Below, piece after piece: positions 36,691 to 48,355 of a DNA stretch of 64,000 nucleotides (the stretch's first letter is position 1; each line of letters starts with the position of its first letter). The notes below the pieces were generated by a model. It worked only from the letters and a program-made list of their open reading frames with translations, was not told the origin of the DNA and made no database searches. Both the position numbers and the translations under genes were made by a program. This stretch comes from Apis mellifera. Taxonomy: Eukaryota > Arthropoda > Insecta > Hymenoptera > Apidae. Where the stretch lies: positions 2,087,868 through 2,151,867 of the forward strand of contig NC_037648.1 in the NCBI RefSeq assembly GCF_003254395.2, given 5' to 3'.

Positions 36691-38380
36691 AGAAATTTAT
36701 TATTAATTATCGATAATTTATATCGTTTGAAATATTTTTTAATCTCTCGTATTTCATTATATTGGATTGTATGATCGTTATGATTGAATGTATCTTGTTT
36801 AAAATAATATTGAAATAATATGGGTAAGAATGTTTGAATGTTTTATTTGAATGGAAAGAAATTTAATGAAAAAAGTATTTTGATAAAAATTGTTTTTATG
36901 TGAAGATTAAATTTAATCTTTTCAAATAGAATCATTATAATTTTTAATTATTTTCTATAAAATTGTATATATAAAAATCATTTGTTTTTTTATTTTAATT
37001 TAAAGTTTGAAGTAGAAATTTATTGCACGAGAATTTGTAAACATTTTACAAACTTAATTGTAAATAAATCTTGTCGATTAAAACTTATATTAAAAATTAT
37101 TAATATACGTGAATTTCATTCAATTCTATCTTATAGGTTAGGTTAATTACAATGACTGACAGATTTATTTGTAGAATGTGTTTCATTTTTTTTTATTATT
37201 TTACTGACACGAATAAATTAAATATAACAATATGAATATCTACTTGCAAGTTTGTTTAGAAACGAGCAAACTTAATTATATTATAAATGGATCCGAGTTA
37301 TTTGCAAGTAAAATTTTGCAAACGCAGTAGGATTCTATCCAAAACTCTTGAACGATAATGTATAATCCCCTTGGCGTCTATCTACCCCCGTATCTTACAT
37401 AAGAATATAAATATATATAATCTGATGCAGGACCGTTCGAAAACGCTGGAAGCAGTTAAACGATCAATTTTCTGGGGAACGTGAATGGAATCGAGCGGAG
37501 GCCTCCTCTCTCGATCGTTGCAACGGAAAAAAGAAACGGTTTGGATCATTAAGGATCGCTCGATTTAAAGTGATTTTTATCGGGGCTTTGAAATATATAT
37601 AGCTAAAATAAAAAACATGTGTGTGTGTGTGTGTGAGTATATCAATAGTTGTAAAGAATATGAGAATTAAAAATTCGCTCGTTTAATTTTTCTATATTTG
37701 AAACTGGTTTATCGAATAACTAATTTCCGGTTCGCTTCCTATTCGAGAATTTATTTGGAAATCAAGTCGAACAATGTTTGGAATAGTTTTTGGGATAAAA
37801 AAGTTCCGTTCTATTTTAATAATATTTATTTTAAGCGATTTAATATAAAATATTCGTAGAAAAATAATATTATCTTTTATATCTTATATATTTTCAATTA
37901 ATTTATTTTTAATGATTAATTTTTTTTTCTTTTGAATTAGGAAATTTGCTTAATGATTCGATTCTTTTAGATTTTATCACTGTAATTATAAGTTGTTCTC
38001 ACGAATATTTGATTTTGTTTAAAAAATTTAATACATTGGATATTAATTGGAATAATTGTATTAGTAATAAATTCAAGAATTTTTATCAATCAAATAAATA
38101 ATATAATAATAAAGCAATTTAAAAAAATAAAAAAATTATCAATTATAGATCCATCTGCATCTGCATTTAAAAACAACGAAGGTATTCACAATTGAACTCG
38201 CGAAGCTTCGTTAAATAATATTTGTTCAAAAAAATATCTCTCACATACGCACAAACGTTCATTCAAATCGCAATTTTAGAGAAATTTCTCCACAAAATAA
38301 CGTCCAATTATTTTCACGACGGACCAATTCGAAATATTAATTCGGATCGCAACAATTATTCCTAACCTCAACGACTATTC
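36691..38380. other. AT-rich spacer
   Basis: Mostly very AT-rich, with a mixed stretch at 37400-37570 and a (TG)9 tract at 37618-37635. No gene or long repeat seen. Confidence 0.55.
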
Positions 38381-39950
38381 TTAACCTCAATTTTCTAACT
38401 CGTCCCGCGGATGGATCGTTTCGATTTGTTCCATTAGCAGAGAAACGGAGGTGCACTTGACGCTGTTATAACGCAAACACACGTAAACACGGGGTGGATA
38501 TAGCAAGTGGCAGGCTACGAGTTAAACTAATCGCGAGCGAACAAGATAGATGTAACGACCGAACCACGGCTAATGTCAATAATGCGGGTATCTATGATAT
38601 CCGTAATTAGTCGCGTCGGTAATATCGTGCTATTTCAGCGCGGATTTCCACCATTACAATTCGATGGCCACACACGTTCGTGTTCGCTAAATTATCTTGT
38701 TATATAATGTATAAATAAATCGTCTGCTGTTTAAAATTATCGACTGGTGAGCGTGAGAATAATTTTATTCAATCTAGCGTTTCAGTTTATCCACCATAAG
38801 GAAATCAATCAAGGTTGTTTGGAAAATTTTTAATAGATATTAAAAAATTTCAAGAGATATAATTATTTGTTATATCTTACTTTTTTTATTTTTATTAATC
38901 GTACTAAGAATAGAGTATGATAATTTTAAAATGTACGTTCACGAGCAGTTGCTTGATAATTGTTATATCCTGTAATGTAAATTTTTACATTTTTTCATTC
39001 ATTTCTCTTCTTCGTCTGTCATCTGTTGAGATTCAATAACGTTTAAATTCTTCTCGATAACTTTGTAGAAACCTGTTCTCAGTGCTAAACGCCTCCGGAA
39101 ATTCGAATCGAAACGTCGCCTGGAACGCGTACAATTCCGACAACGTTTCACCTTTTTTCGATCGATGATCCACGGCCACGTTTTTGTTCCTCGGTTCAAG
39201 TTTCAACTTTTATCCTCCTGTCAATGTTTGAATTTTTTTTTTTCAATTATTCACATATTATCAAAACTACAAATCTATTAATTAATAGTTACTTGGCGCT
39301 AGTACATCATGTTAAAAAATATTATTGCGAAGAAGATGTTGATTAGCTAATTCGAAACGATTTCAAGAATTAACAAAATATAAATTTCTGCAGCAGAAAT
39401 ATTTCTCCAACGAATAATTAATAAAAGATAAATCGGTTAAACAAAGATACGAGATACTTAGGTTAACAGTCACGTGGCGCTAGTGTCGCGTCACTATAAG
39501 CCGTCATAGCATAGATATCGAAGCGTTCGGTCGTAAATCTCGCGTAACTTTCGAGAAAGAATTTACATAGCAGGCTGGAAACGATCGAGAAACGAGTCGG
39601 TTCTCACGTGAGGACACGCGTTTCGGTCCGTCTGCCTCCGGATGACGGACGTATGCGATCGAGCCACCTTTTCTTCTCCTTCTTCTCGTTGCATTAATTA
39701 TCCACCGGCCGAATAAAGGAAGAAGCTAAAGGAGAATATTCAAATCGGGGATCTGGAAGAAGTGTATCCTTGCGTTTCGAACGGATATTTTGGTATGGTA
39801 AAATATTCCCGATAGTTCGGTAATTGGATTTATTTGTATGTACTGACGGGAGTCCAGAGTGGAGGATGTTAAGACGTTGAATATTAAGAGCGGTTGGATC
39901 GTTAAGTGGATCGTGGATCGAGTTGTTCAGAAATTGTGGAATTTGGAATT
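38381..39950. other. Mixed DNA with paired GGCGCTAGT motifs
   Basis: Moderate GC at 38381-38750 and 39440-39950, AT-rich between. It holds two copies of AGTYACKTGGCGCTAGT (39287-39303 and 39468-39484) and a CTCACGTGAG palindrome (E-box) at 39603-39612. No coding frame of note. Confidence 0.5.
39287..39484 (+). repeat. Two 17-bp direct repeats with GGCGCTAGT core
   Basis: The copies at 39287-39303 and 39468-39484 differ at two positions and are 181 bp apart. A related motif, AAGTGGCGCTAGCGTCGC, lies at 27451. They may be binding sites for one factor. Confidence 0.6.
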
Positions 39951-41130
39951 TAGATTTTTAATTTAGTAGTTGAAAATTTAGAATTTTTTTCAAAATTTAT
40001 TGGAATTTATATTTTTCGATTAATAATAAAAAAAAAAATTATTGAAAATCAACATTAGAATATTAGATAAAAGATTTTTCATTTTTGCAATAATGCAGAT
40101 GTGCTCTTGAAATAATTTACATTTCCATTGCATTAATTTAATCATTTATTGATTTAATTGAAAACGAACGATATATCCATGGACACGTTAAAGCTTTCCC
40201 GTGTTCGTAAATAAATACTATTTAATTATATATTTTAAATTTCTATTTTTTTTTCGTGTATATAACAAATATAATAAAATTTTCCAAGAATTTTTTATTT
40301 CTGAAAATATCTTTTCTTTATCGAAACTCAAAGAAAGAAAATTTTGAATAAAATCATCTTTCAAAATAATTCCAATAATTTCCACACGCTTTAAAATTAA
40401 TTAAATTCGGCAAAAGTAAATGCAAATGAAATTCTCCTATTTGTATTTTTAAGATGTACAATTCGCTCTAAAAAAAAAAAAAAAAAAAAAAAATTGGACT
40501 TTAATTCCATCGCTGTTGTAACTCGAACGTTAGCGTGACACGAATTTCGTGGACGATCGTGTATCTCCCATATCTCTCGAAAGAGACATATTTTACTTGA
40601 ACGTTCTACAAGAATCCTCCTTAATCAACCGCGTCCACTTAAAATTCATCCCTCAGTCCCTTCCTCAAAAGAAAGATGCACCTGAACAGTGTTCAGGAAT
40701 GGCAAGCCCCCAAGTTACTAATATCAAATCAAAAATTTTAATTTCAATCCCCTCCGAAGAAACGCAACTTATCTTAACGCAAAATCGGCGCTCGACAAAA
40801 ACCCGTATAACGAATTTCTGTCGCATCGACAGAATTCCTCTAACGACCCTCTCCGTATCACATCGATCGACATAATTCGCGTGATCCATCTTCGAACGAT
40901 CGACAAAATACGCGTTTCACTGTGTGGCCAAACCTTCCCGTTCGAATCTTAAGAAAAACTTATATTTCTCTCTTTCTCTCTCTCTCTCTCTTTCTCCATC
41001 TATCCATCTATCTCTATCGAATAAAAGCGATGCTTCACAAACAAGGATCGATTCTCATTGTTGGCGACAAAAAGAATCGTGGAGTTACATGCATACGTAT
41101 GATTTTTTTTTTGGTTAACAAAAATGTAGT
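39951..41130. other. AT-rich DNA then mixed DNA
   Basis: AT-rich to 40500 with an A run of 24 at 40470-40493, then moderate GC with a CT/ATCT-rich stretch at 40966-41020. A 17-bp palindrome lies at 40681-40697. The 108-codon plus frame at 40549-40875 shows no domain. Confidence 0.45.
40681..40697. promoter_or_regulatory. Perfect 17-bp palindrome
   Basis: CCTGAACA-G-TGTTCAGG is an exact inverted repeat with a single central base. It resembles dimeric receptor sites in layout but matches neither the ecdysone (RGKTCANTGAMCY) nor the glucocorticoid spacing. Confidence 0.4.
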
Positions 41131-41690
41131 CAGATGGCGTGCGACGCACGCTATTAGACGAAAGAGAACGCACGAGGGCGTTGTTCGCCTCGGATTACGG
41201 TGTTGACAGCGTGACGACGATATACGTAAAGGTATTTTACACTTTTATTCCGTGGATATACATTTTCCATAATACTCATTCTATCCTCTCTTTCTATCCA
41301 TCTTTCCTGTCAAAAGCTCCATCGAATCGAAGGGATGGCGAATAATTCGATCGTTTTCTTCGTTGTTCGACGACTTATTAACATTCCGGCGCGCGTACGC
41401 GAAAAGAAGAGGAGGAGGAGGAGGAGGAGAAGAAGAAGAGAAGAGAAGGCAGATCCACCGAAGAAGGACTCCTCTCGCCATCCTTCCTGCTCGCCTTCTT
41501 TCCTCTACCCGTTTCGAGCAACTCGTTTCTACGCTCGAGCCGAGGGCCCGATCCACGCCGGTTTCCAGTGCCCAGATGCTACCTGGCCGCAACCGACACG
41601 CGTCCACTCGCATCCGAATTTCGATACGTGCGCGTACGATTGTCATCACGATTGTTAGTCGGAACGGGAGTCTTTCGGCGGGGAGATGGA
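41131..41690. other. GC-rich patch with GAG/GAA tract
   Basis: Starts with CAGATGGCG (CTCF-like core, 41130-41139). A GAG/GAA trinucleotide tract lies at 41407-41450. Frames of 107-123 codons overlap in three frames and are artefacts. Confidence 0.45.
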
Positions 41691-41719
41691 GAACTGTTGT
41701 TGGAGGTGGTCGGAGGAGC

Positions 41720-42235
41720 GTGGGAGGTGTTTAGAAGGTGAGTGGAAAGATCGAGATCGAGGTTGGATTTGTGGTGGCCCGTTTCCAAGCTTTGTCTTTT
41801 GGAGGTTTGACGAATGTCGTCATTGGTCATCCCCACTCCAACGGTCAAGTGATATAACTGGTCGTAACTCGATCGTTGACAGTGTTTAAAAGGTGAGTGG
41901 AAAGATGATGGATCGTGGAAATTTTTGTATGTTGTTGGATTGTATTTGTAATTGTAAAGAGATCATTCCTGATGTTGTTTGTGAAAATTTGGTTGGAAAT
42001 GGAGGTATGTGTTGGTGTGGTTATCCCCACCCCACAATGGTCGAGTGACTAATGTCGTATTGATGGTGTTGGTTTAAAAGATGAGTGGAAAGATCGATGA
42101 TTTGTATTGTTGCTGATTTTGGTTAAAGGAAATGAAAGGAAATACTTGTATGATCATTCCAATGTTGGAAACAATTCCTTTGGACCAATTGATTTGGTGT
42201 TGGTAATGTTTAGAAGGTGAGTGGAAAAAATTGAT
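41720..42235 (+). repeat. Degenerate tandem repeat carrying GTGAGT motifs
   Basis: Four units are marked by TTTARAAGGTGAGTGGAAA at about 41730, 41885, 42073 and 42208 (spacing 155, 188 and 135). Another shared block is ATCCCCACYCCA followed by GGTC-AGTGA. Three of the four copies contain AAG|GTGAGT, a perfect splice-donor consensus. The segment is G+T-rich on the plus strand. Confidence 0.75.
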
Positions 42236-42299
42236 GATGGATTGGATTAATTTGTGTGTGATATTGTCACATTGGAATAATTGAAGATCTTGCAAAAAA

Positions 42300-43980
42300 G
42301 AAGCAGATCCATTGATAAAAATTTTGGAAAAATTAAAGAAAACTAGAAATAATTAATAATTGTTTAATTAATTAATGGTAGAAATTAAAAAAATTATTGA
42401 GTAATTAAAAATATCATTTTCCTTTTAAATACAAGAGCATAAAATCCACATCTCATTAAAACAATAATTATATGAATTCTCATTGTTAAACATGGATCTA
42501 TCCTTTTTTATTGCAATTGCAAAAAAAAAATATAAACTATTGTTGTATATTGAATTCAGAAATATAGTTCTAATTAATTCTAAGAGAAAGAAATATAATT
42601 CTTTGGAAGAATTTCAATAAAATATTTTTTCAATCAACTATTAACCAGTGGAAATTTGATAGTAAATAAGAATCAGAATCACATTATCTTCTAATTCGAA
42701 TTTTTTGGGATTAAAAAACAAGAAAAAATTAATTGATATATTTATAACAATTCAATATTTCAGTTTCTTTAATCTTCATCCTTCTTATTTTTATTATTTG
42801 TTTGCTATTACTTTTTACAATTAATCAATTATTATATATAGATGTATTTATATTAACAAATTTTTTTTTATGATTTTGAATCAATACAAATAAATTCGAT
42901 CTTTTTAACTCTGTGTTAATTTTCGTTGATCATGCTCTATGATTGTCAAAGATGAATATAAAATTAAAACAGAACATTGTGATATATTTTATAATCGTTT
43001 CCTTTAAATCGAACGGATAGGTTGAACGTTTCTCTCGTAAATGTCATTCTTCCTTTTCGAAACCGAGGATGAAAGTGGATTCTCGTTGGAACGATGGCGC
43101 CACTGTACGGCACTCCATATTACGTTTGCTGTAGAACACGTTGTCGCTGTGTCATGTATAATTGAAATCGATCGTTGAACGAGCCCTTTGCGGATAGACC
43201 TGCGAATTGATATCAATTGTTCCTCGATCTTCAAACGGTTAAACTTTTCTCTATCGTCTTCGTTTCTTTAAAATTAGATTTATAAAATTTCTCTTACCTT
43301 GTGTCGTGGATACGAGGAAATTCAACACGGTTTGATAAAAAGAAACGATAAATAGAAATATATATTGAGAAATAATTAAGAAACGAATCTAATTTCTTTA
43401 TTTTTACTTGTTTTTTATATGTAATTTCCAAGAAAAAAAAACATACTTATGTAATAATACTTTATTAACTTTCTGTGTTATTTTTTGTTATTTATTTTAA
43501 TAAATTGTCAAACGATTAACTTTCCTAATTTTTGTCACTAATGTGTACATTCCATCAAATCTCTTATTAATAAGTTCAAAAAAGAAAAAACTATAAAAGT
43601 TGCAAATATTGTTCATCGATATTTTAACAATATTAATCAATAAACCAAATTATCGATAACACAATGTACTATTAAATCTTGATAATTTTAATTTTTAAAT
43701 CTTGATTATTTAAAATTCGTCGAAAGTATAAGTCATCAAAATGGCAAAGTAAAATAAAATATCATAATTGCCTCGAGCTTTCTATTTTTTATTATTAAAA
43801 GATTCCACGATGCAAAGATCTTTTCAATTCGGATTTTTTTACAATAATTTTGATTTACGAAAATCAAACAACTATACAACTATACATAAAGAAGTTTAAA
43901 CAAGTTATCCTAATCTATATCCTATACTACTTATTGCCCACATTTATCATCGATATCCACTCTCAAGTAGTATACACGTA
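42300..43980. other. AT-rich spacer with a small GC patch
   Basis: AT-rich except at 42990-43260, which contains GATGGCGCCACTG at 43093. No gene seen. Confidence 0.55.
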
Positions 43981-44549
43981 GCATTCCTCCTCCGCGAGTA
44001 ATCAGCCCCCGCGATAATTCTCTTCCGTGGAAAGGGGGAAGGAAAATCGTCTGCACGTCGTCGAAATCCTGCGATCAAGATGCGTCGCGGGACCCCAGCC
44101 ATGGTATTTCGAAGGACGACGAGGCAATCGGATTGCCCGCACGGCGCGCATACCCGATGAGACCCGGGCGACGGTTTCTCCCGTGGTGTGGTGGGGGTTT
44201 GGCGTCGTTTATATTAATTTGCGGCGTCGCGGTGCCCCGATATTCAGCACGCGCCCTCGCTTTTTCCACGGCTCCCGGTTTATTAAGTTTTGATCCAAAC
44301 TCGCATTCCGCGATCGGTACACCGATTGAATAAATGCGGCCAGATTTTTATTCCTTCCTCCTTGCCAATCTCGTAGCCGATCTCCATATATAACGGGCTC
44401 CCTTGTTCTGCCCCTCGAGTTTGCTCGAGTTGGATGGTGGTGTGCGTGGGCAGCTGGTGGAATCCGCGACAAAGGTGGAAGGATATAATCGGGATATCGA
44501 TGGATAATTTCGTAAATTTTTTTTTCTTTTTTTTTTCGAGTTGTTTCGA
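43981..44549. other. CpG-rich GC patch
   Basis: GC-rich DNA with overlapping frames of 64-88 codons on both strands. None recognised. Confidence 0.5.
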
Positions 44550-44860
44550 GGGTTGTTTGACGTGGTTTGAAATGGTTTGAAAGAGATTTTGGAAAGGAAT
44601 TCTTGTTTGGGAATGAGGGGAATTTGGGGATTAGATGTTTATAGCGACGTTTGAGGTGGTTTGAGGTAGTTTGAGATGGTTTGAACTAGTTTCTTCGATC
44701 GGGCTTGGAGATGAAGGATTTTAAGATTAGTTGTTGATTGGTGTGCGAGATTTGAGATGATTTGAGTTCGAATTTATTGGAGTTTTTTTTTTTTTAAGAA
44801 TGTGGAAAGGAAAGATTTTACAATAGAATAGTGAGATTGTTTGAGGTTGTTTGATAGAAT
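44550..44860 (+). repeat. Short GGTTTGA-type repeats
   Basis: About ten copies of a 10-11-bp TGGTTTGAGR unit occur, clustered at 44550-44582, 44648-44690, 44749-44766 and 44834-44855. The plus strand is G+T-rich. Confidence 0.7.
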
Positions 44861-44869
44861 TTTTTTTTA

Positions 44870-45615
44870 CGAATTCAAAGATATTGCACTTGGTATTCTA
44901 ATTAAATTTGGAATTCTATCATTTTCTTTTTAGAAGATATTATATATAACGAGATTTTTATTTCAAAAATCATTCTTTCAATTTTTTGACAAAAGAATTA
45001 TAAAAATTTTCTTTGTTGGAAAGAATTCCAGACAGATATTGCATTCTATCATTTCCTTTTTAGAAGAAACGTATAACGAGATTTTTATTTCAAAAATCAT
45101 CTTTCAATTTTTTGACAGAAAAACAAAAGAATTATAAAAATTTTTTTCGTTGGAAAAAATTCCAAACAGATATTGTACTTGATGATGGTAATTAAATTTG
45201 GAATTCTATTATTTCCTTTTTAGAAGATATATAGATTTTTATTTCAAAAATCATTCTTTCAATTTTTTGACAGAATAAAAGGATTAAAAATTTTCTTCAT
45301 TAGAAAGAATTCCAAACAGATATTGCACTTGATGATGGTAATTAAATTTGGAATTCTATCATTTCCTTTTTAGAAGATATTATATATAACGAAATTTTTA
45401 TTTCAAAAATCATTCTTTCAATTTTTTGACAAAAGAATTATAAAAATTTTCTGTATTGAAAAGAACAGATATTGCACTTGATGATGGTAATTAAATTTGG
45501 AATTCTATCATTTCCTTTTTAGAAGATACATATAACGAAATTTTTATTTCAAAAATCATTCTTTCAATTTTTTGTCAGAAGAATGAAACAAAAGGATTAT
45601 AGAAATTTTCTTGGA
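44870..45615 (+). repeat. ~150-bp tandem repeat, five copies
   Basis: Units are marked by GGAATTCTATCATTTCCTTT at about 44910, 45039, 45200, 45350 and 45499. Shared blocks are TTTTTATTTCAAAAATCATT, CTTTCAATTTTTTGACA and CAGATATTGCACTTGATGATGG. Units differ by indels of 10-30 bp. Confidence 0.9.
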
Positions 45616-45651
45616 AGATCAAAATTTTTTATTGAATATATATTTATTTAA

Positions 45652-45807
45652 ATATATATATAAATATTTTATTTGAAATAAAAATAAATATTACAAAAAA
45701 TATATATATCAATAAAATTAATAGAAAATTAAAAAATACTTATAAATTCAATAATTTAATTAAATTTATGTTAAAATTTTATACTAATAAATAAAATTAT
45801 AAATTGG
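45652..45807 (+). repeat. Dispersed AT-rich repeat, copy 2
   Basis: Same orientation as the copy at 16892-17071, 28.8 kb away. It follows directly on the 150-bp array. Its left part is shorter than in copy 1, and its right end stops at about the same point. Confidence 0.85.
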
Positions 45808-46500
45808 ATTATATGAATAAATAGATAAATAAAAATTAAATTTTATTTAGAAACAAAATTTTAAACGATATAACAAATTACTTACAATTAGATGAATTCA
45901 TCCAAGACCGATCTTGCAAAGATCTTTCCGCCAAAAACGACGAGACTTTTTTTAGGGCCAATCTACTCGAACAAGAGGGCAAAGGAATCAGCTTGCCCGG
46001 CGCAAACGCGAACCGACGACAAGCGAAGGGTCCCACTTTTACGCAAGTAAAGGGGGCCGAAATATGATGTTTCGGCAAACAGACGAAAGTAGAATACAAA
46101 TATGTAAAGTCTGCACTCGAGAAGCCGGCCCTTCTTTGCGTATCCATCCGCCCAGACGGACGTGCCGGATTTGTCCTTCTGCCTCTCCACGTGTTGACGT
46201 TTTCAATCTCTTGTCCCGGGCCGCGGCACACGTAAATCTAGACATCTATTCCCTCACCGCGTGTAAATTGCGCGAAAGTGGAATCTCGTCTTCCGTCCCC
46301 GCCTCGCGAGCCTGTCCAAAATTTCCTCTTCTCGGAGAGAGGAAGGAGAAAGAGAGAGAAAGAGAGATATTTGTGTACAGTTTTTTTCCTTCAAGGGCAG
46401 ACTCGAGAAAGAACGTTGAATTTGTATCGAATATAGACACAATATTTACACAAGATTACTGGTGTAATTCGTTGTTTGGAATATTTTTTTTTTTTTTGGT
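45808..46500. other. GC-rich patch and flanks
   Basis: AT-rich to 45890, GC-rich to about 46340, then GA-rich (46345-46367) and T-rich DNA. A plus frame of 164 codons and minus frames of 62-117 codons overlap. None resembles a known protein. Confidence 0.45.
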
Positions 46501-46615
46501 AATATTAATGTGGAATGTCTTTTTGATTGAAAGAAGAAAAATTATATTCATAAAATAATTGTTTTTTTTTTTTTTTTGTATTTCTAGATGTAGAAAGGAT
46601 TGAAATAGTTTGAGA
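46501..46615 (+). repeat. Duplicated block, copy A
   Basis: It shares AATATTAATGTGGAAT, CTTTTTGATT, ATTATATTCATAAAATAATT, a T run, GTATTTCTAGATGT and AAAGGATTGAAATAGTTTGAG with 48244-48355. T(16)GTATTTCTAG is a strong splice-acceptor-like signal. Confidence 0.9.
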
Positions 46616-46616
46616 A

Positions 46617-46640
46617 TGACGTAAGAGACAATTTACGTCA
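46617..46640. promoter_or_regulatory. Inverted pair of CRE-like sites
   Basis: TGACGTAA and TTACGTCA are exact inverted repeats with an 8-bp spacer. Each matches a CREB/ATF or PAR-bZIP type site. The pair starts two bases after duplicated block A and is not part of copy B. Confidence 0.45.
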
Positions 46641-48243
46641 GAAGTAAATTATGAAATGTAATCTAATTTAATAATGAGGTTATCTGAAAATTACGAAAGA
46701 AAGTGGATTTTCTAAGAAACAATGAGAGTTAATTATGAAAATGAGTACAACGTATATATATTAATTCTGAATTGTGTAATTATTCTGAAGAGTATTGAAA
46801 AAAAATATGGTTGCTTTGAGCTAAAGTCGAATAAATTTAATTTAAATTTTGTTTATATTTTCATTTGACATTTGTAAAGTCGCGTTCTCAATAATTCTAA
46901 CTCATTAAAATGTGGAAATGTATCGCATGAAAAATTTCGTGGAAGAACTAATTAAGATAAAAAGCAACGACCAGAAGCTTATTAAACCGTTCGTCAGCCG
47001 ACGAAACGAGCCAGCCTTACCAGGTAGCTGTAACATTAGCAGAAATTTATCGTTTCTTTCCTCGTAACACGTACAAACACGAGATCACAACGAAGAAACG
47101 TGTAATTTTGTCGCGTAGCCAAAAATAATAATCGCTTCTGTTCGATAATCATTCCTTTCCAATTACAATAATATATTCTTTAATGTTCATATAGTTAATA
47201 TAGAAACTTATCTTTTATTTTGAAAGATGATTAAATTTTATGACAAATATTTCATAACTAATAGTGAACTATTAAAATTATTAAAATTATCAGAAAATTT
47301 TATAATTTTATATATACTATTTTAATTTTAATCATCAATGTATAATAAATTTAAACAAGTCTACAGTCTCATTAAATTTCTGCTTTTAAATTAAAAATAG
47401 TAAATTATTGACAATTATATTTAATATCACTGAATTAAAATATTAACCATCAAACAAGTTGATTATTCCAAATATCCAAATGTTTGGCAAAATTAATATT
47501 GATTTCAATTTTCAATTTTAATTCTATTTAACTGTATCGTTACTTTATTCGTTATTAAAGTCGCTTTAACATCAAAACTATCATTTCCAAGAATCGGATA
47601 GAAATCGGCAAATATTATTCACCAAGAACAATAAGTATCCATTTGAGCTTCGACAATGAACTTTCACAAAAGAATGCACCACACGTTCGGTAAGGCGATA
47701 AGAAGAGACGAACGGATCGGTGGAGCAACGTTCGACAATTTTAATTGAGCAGAGAAAGAAAGGGAAAAAAGGCAGAACCGACGTAACTCGAGGCAGCCAT
47801 GCAATTTTATGACGCAATCGACTTTATTATGAACGCCTCGAAGACTCGAGTGAAATCGGTCATCGGGCAATTAAGACTGCGTGTTTGTCTCGCTAATGAG
47901 AAGTTTATCTTTATTCCTGTGCTGCCTCTGATGAGGCACGGTGTTAAGGTGATCGTGTTTCTCGCTTTGAAATTCGAGATCAAGGCCGTTGCACGACAAA
48001 TTGGAAAATTTTTCTATTAACCTAGTTCAAGGTTACTGTGAAAAACATTATCGTCTTTTTTTTTAATTAATTTGTAGTATTATTCATGATACAAGTTGTG
48101 CCTAGACTAATTCATAACTATCTACGAATTTTCAAATCTGATTTTTTCATATGAAAATGAAGTTTCATAGGAAACATTTTTAAATTAGAAATCGCCTTGA
48201 TTCGATAAAGATTCTATTTTTATACTCTCTCTAAAAACATTAA
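46641..48243. other. AT-rich DNA with small mixed patches
   Basis: Mixed composition at 46981-47150 and 47561-48010, otherwise AT-rich. Frames of 68-78 codons only. No gene seen. Confidence 0.5.
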
Positions 48244-48355
48244 TAATATTAATGTGGAATATCTTTTTGATTAAAAGAAGAAAAATTATATTCATAAAAT
48301 AATTGTTTTTTTTTTTTTGTATTTCTAGATGTGAAAGGATTGAAATAGTTTGAGA
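48244..48355 (+). repeat. Duplicated block, copy B
   Basis: Second copy of 46501-46615, same orientation, 1.74 kb downstream, about 90 percent identical by eye. It again has a T run followed by GTATTTCTAGATGT. Confidence 0.9.

Noticed and set aside
45170..45190. ATTGCACTT resembling the miR-92/25 seed region
   Set aside because: It recurs as part of the 150-bp tandem repeat, with no precursor fold.
46064..46558. 164-codon plus frame
   Set aside because: It overlaps several minus frames, ends in a T-rich tract and duplicated block A, and shows no domain.
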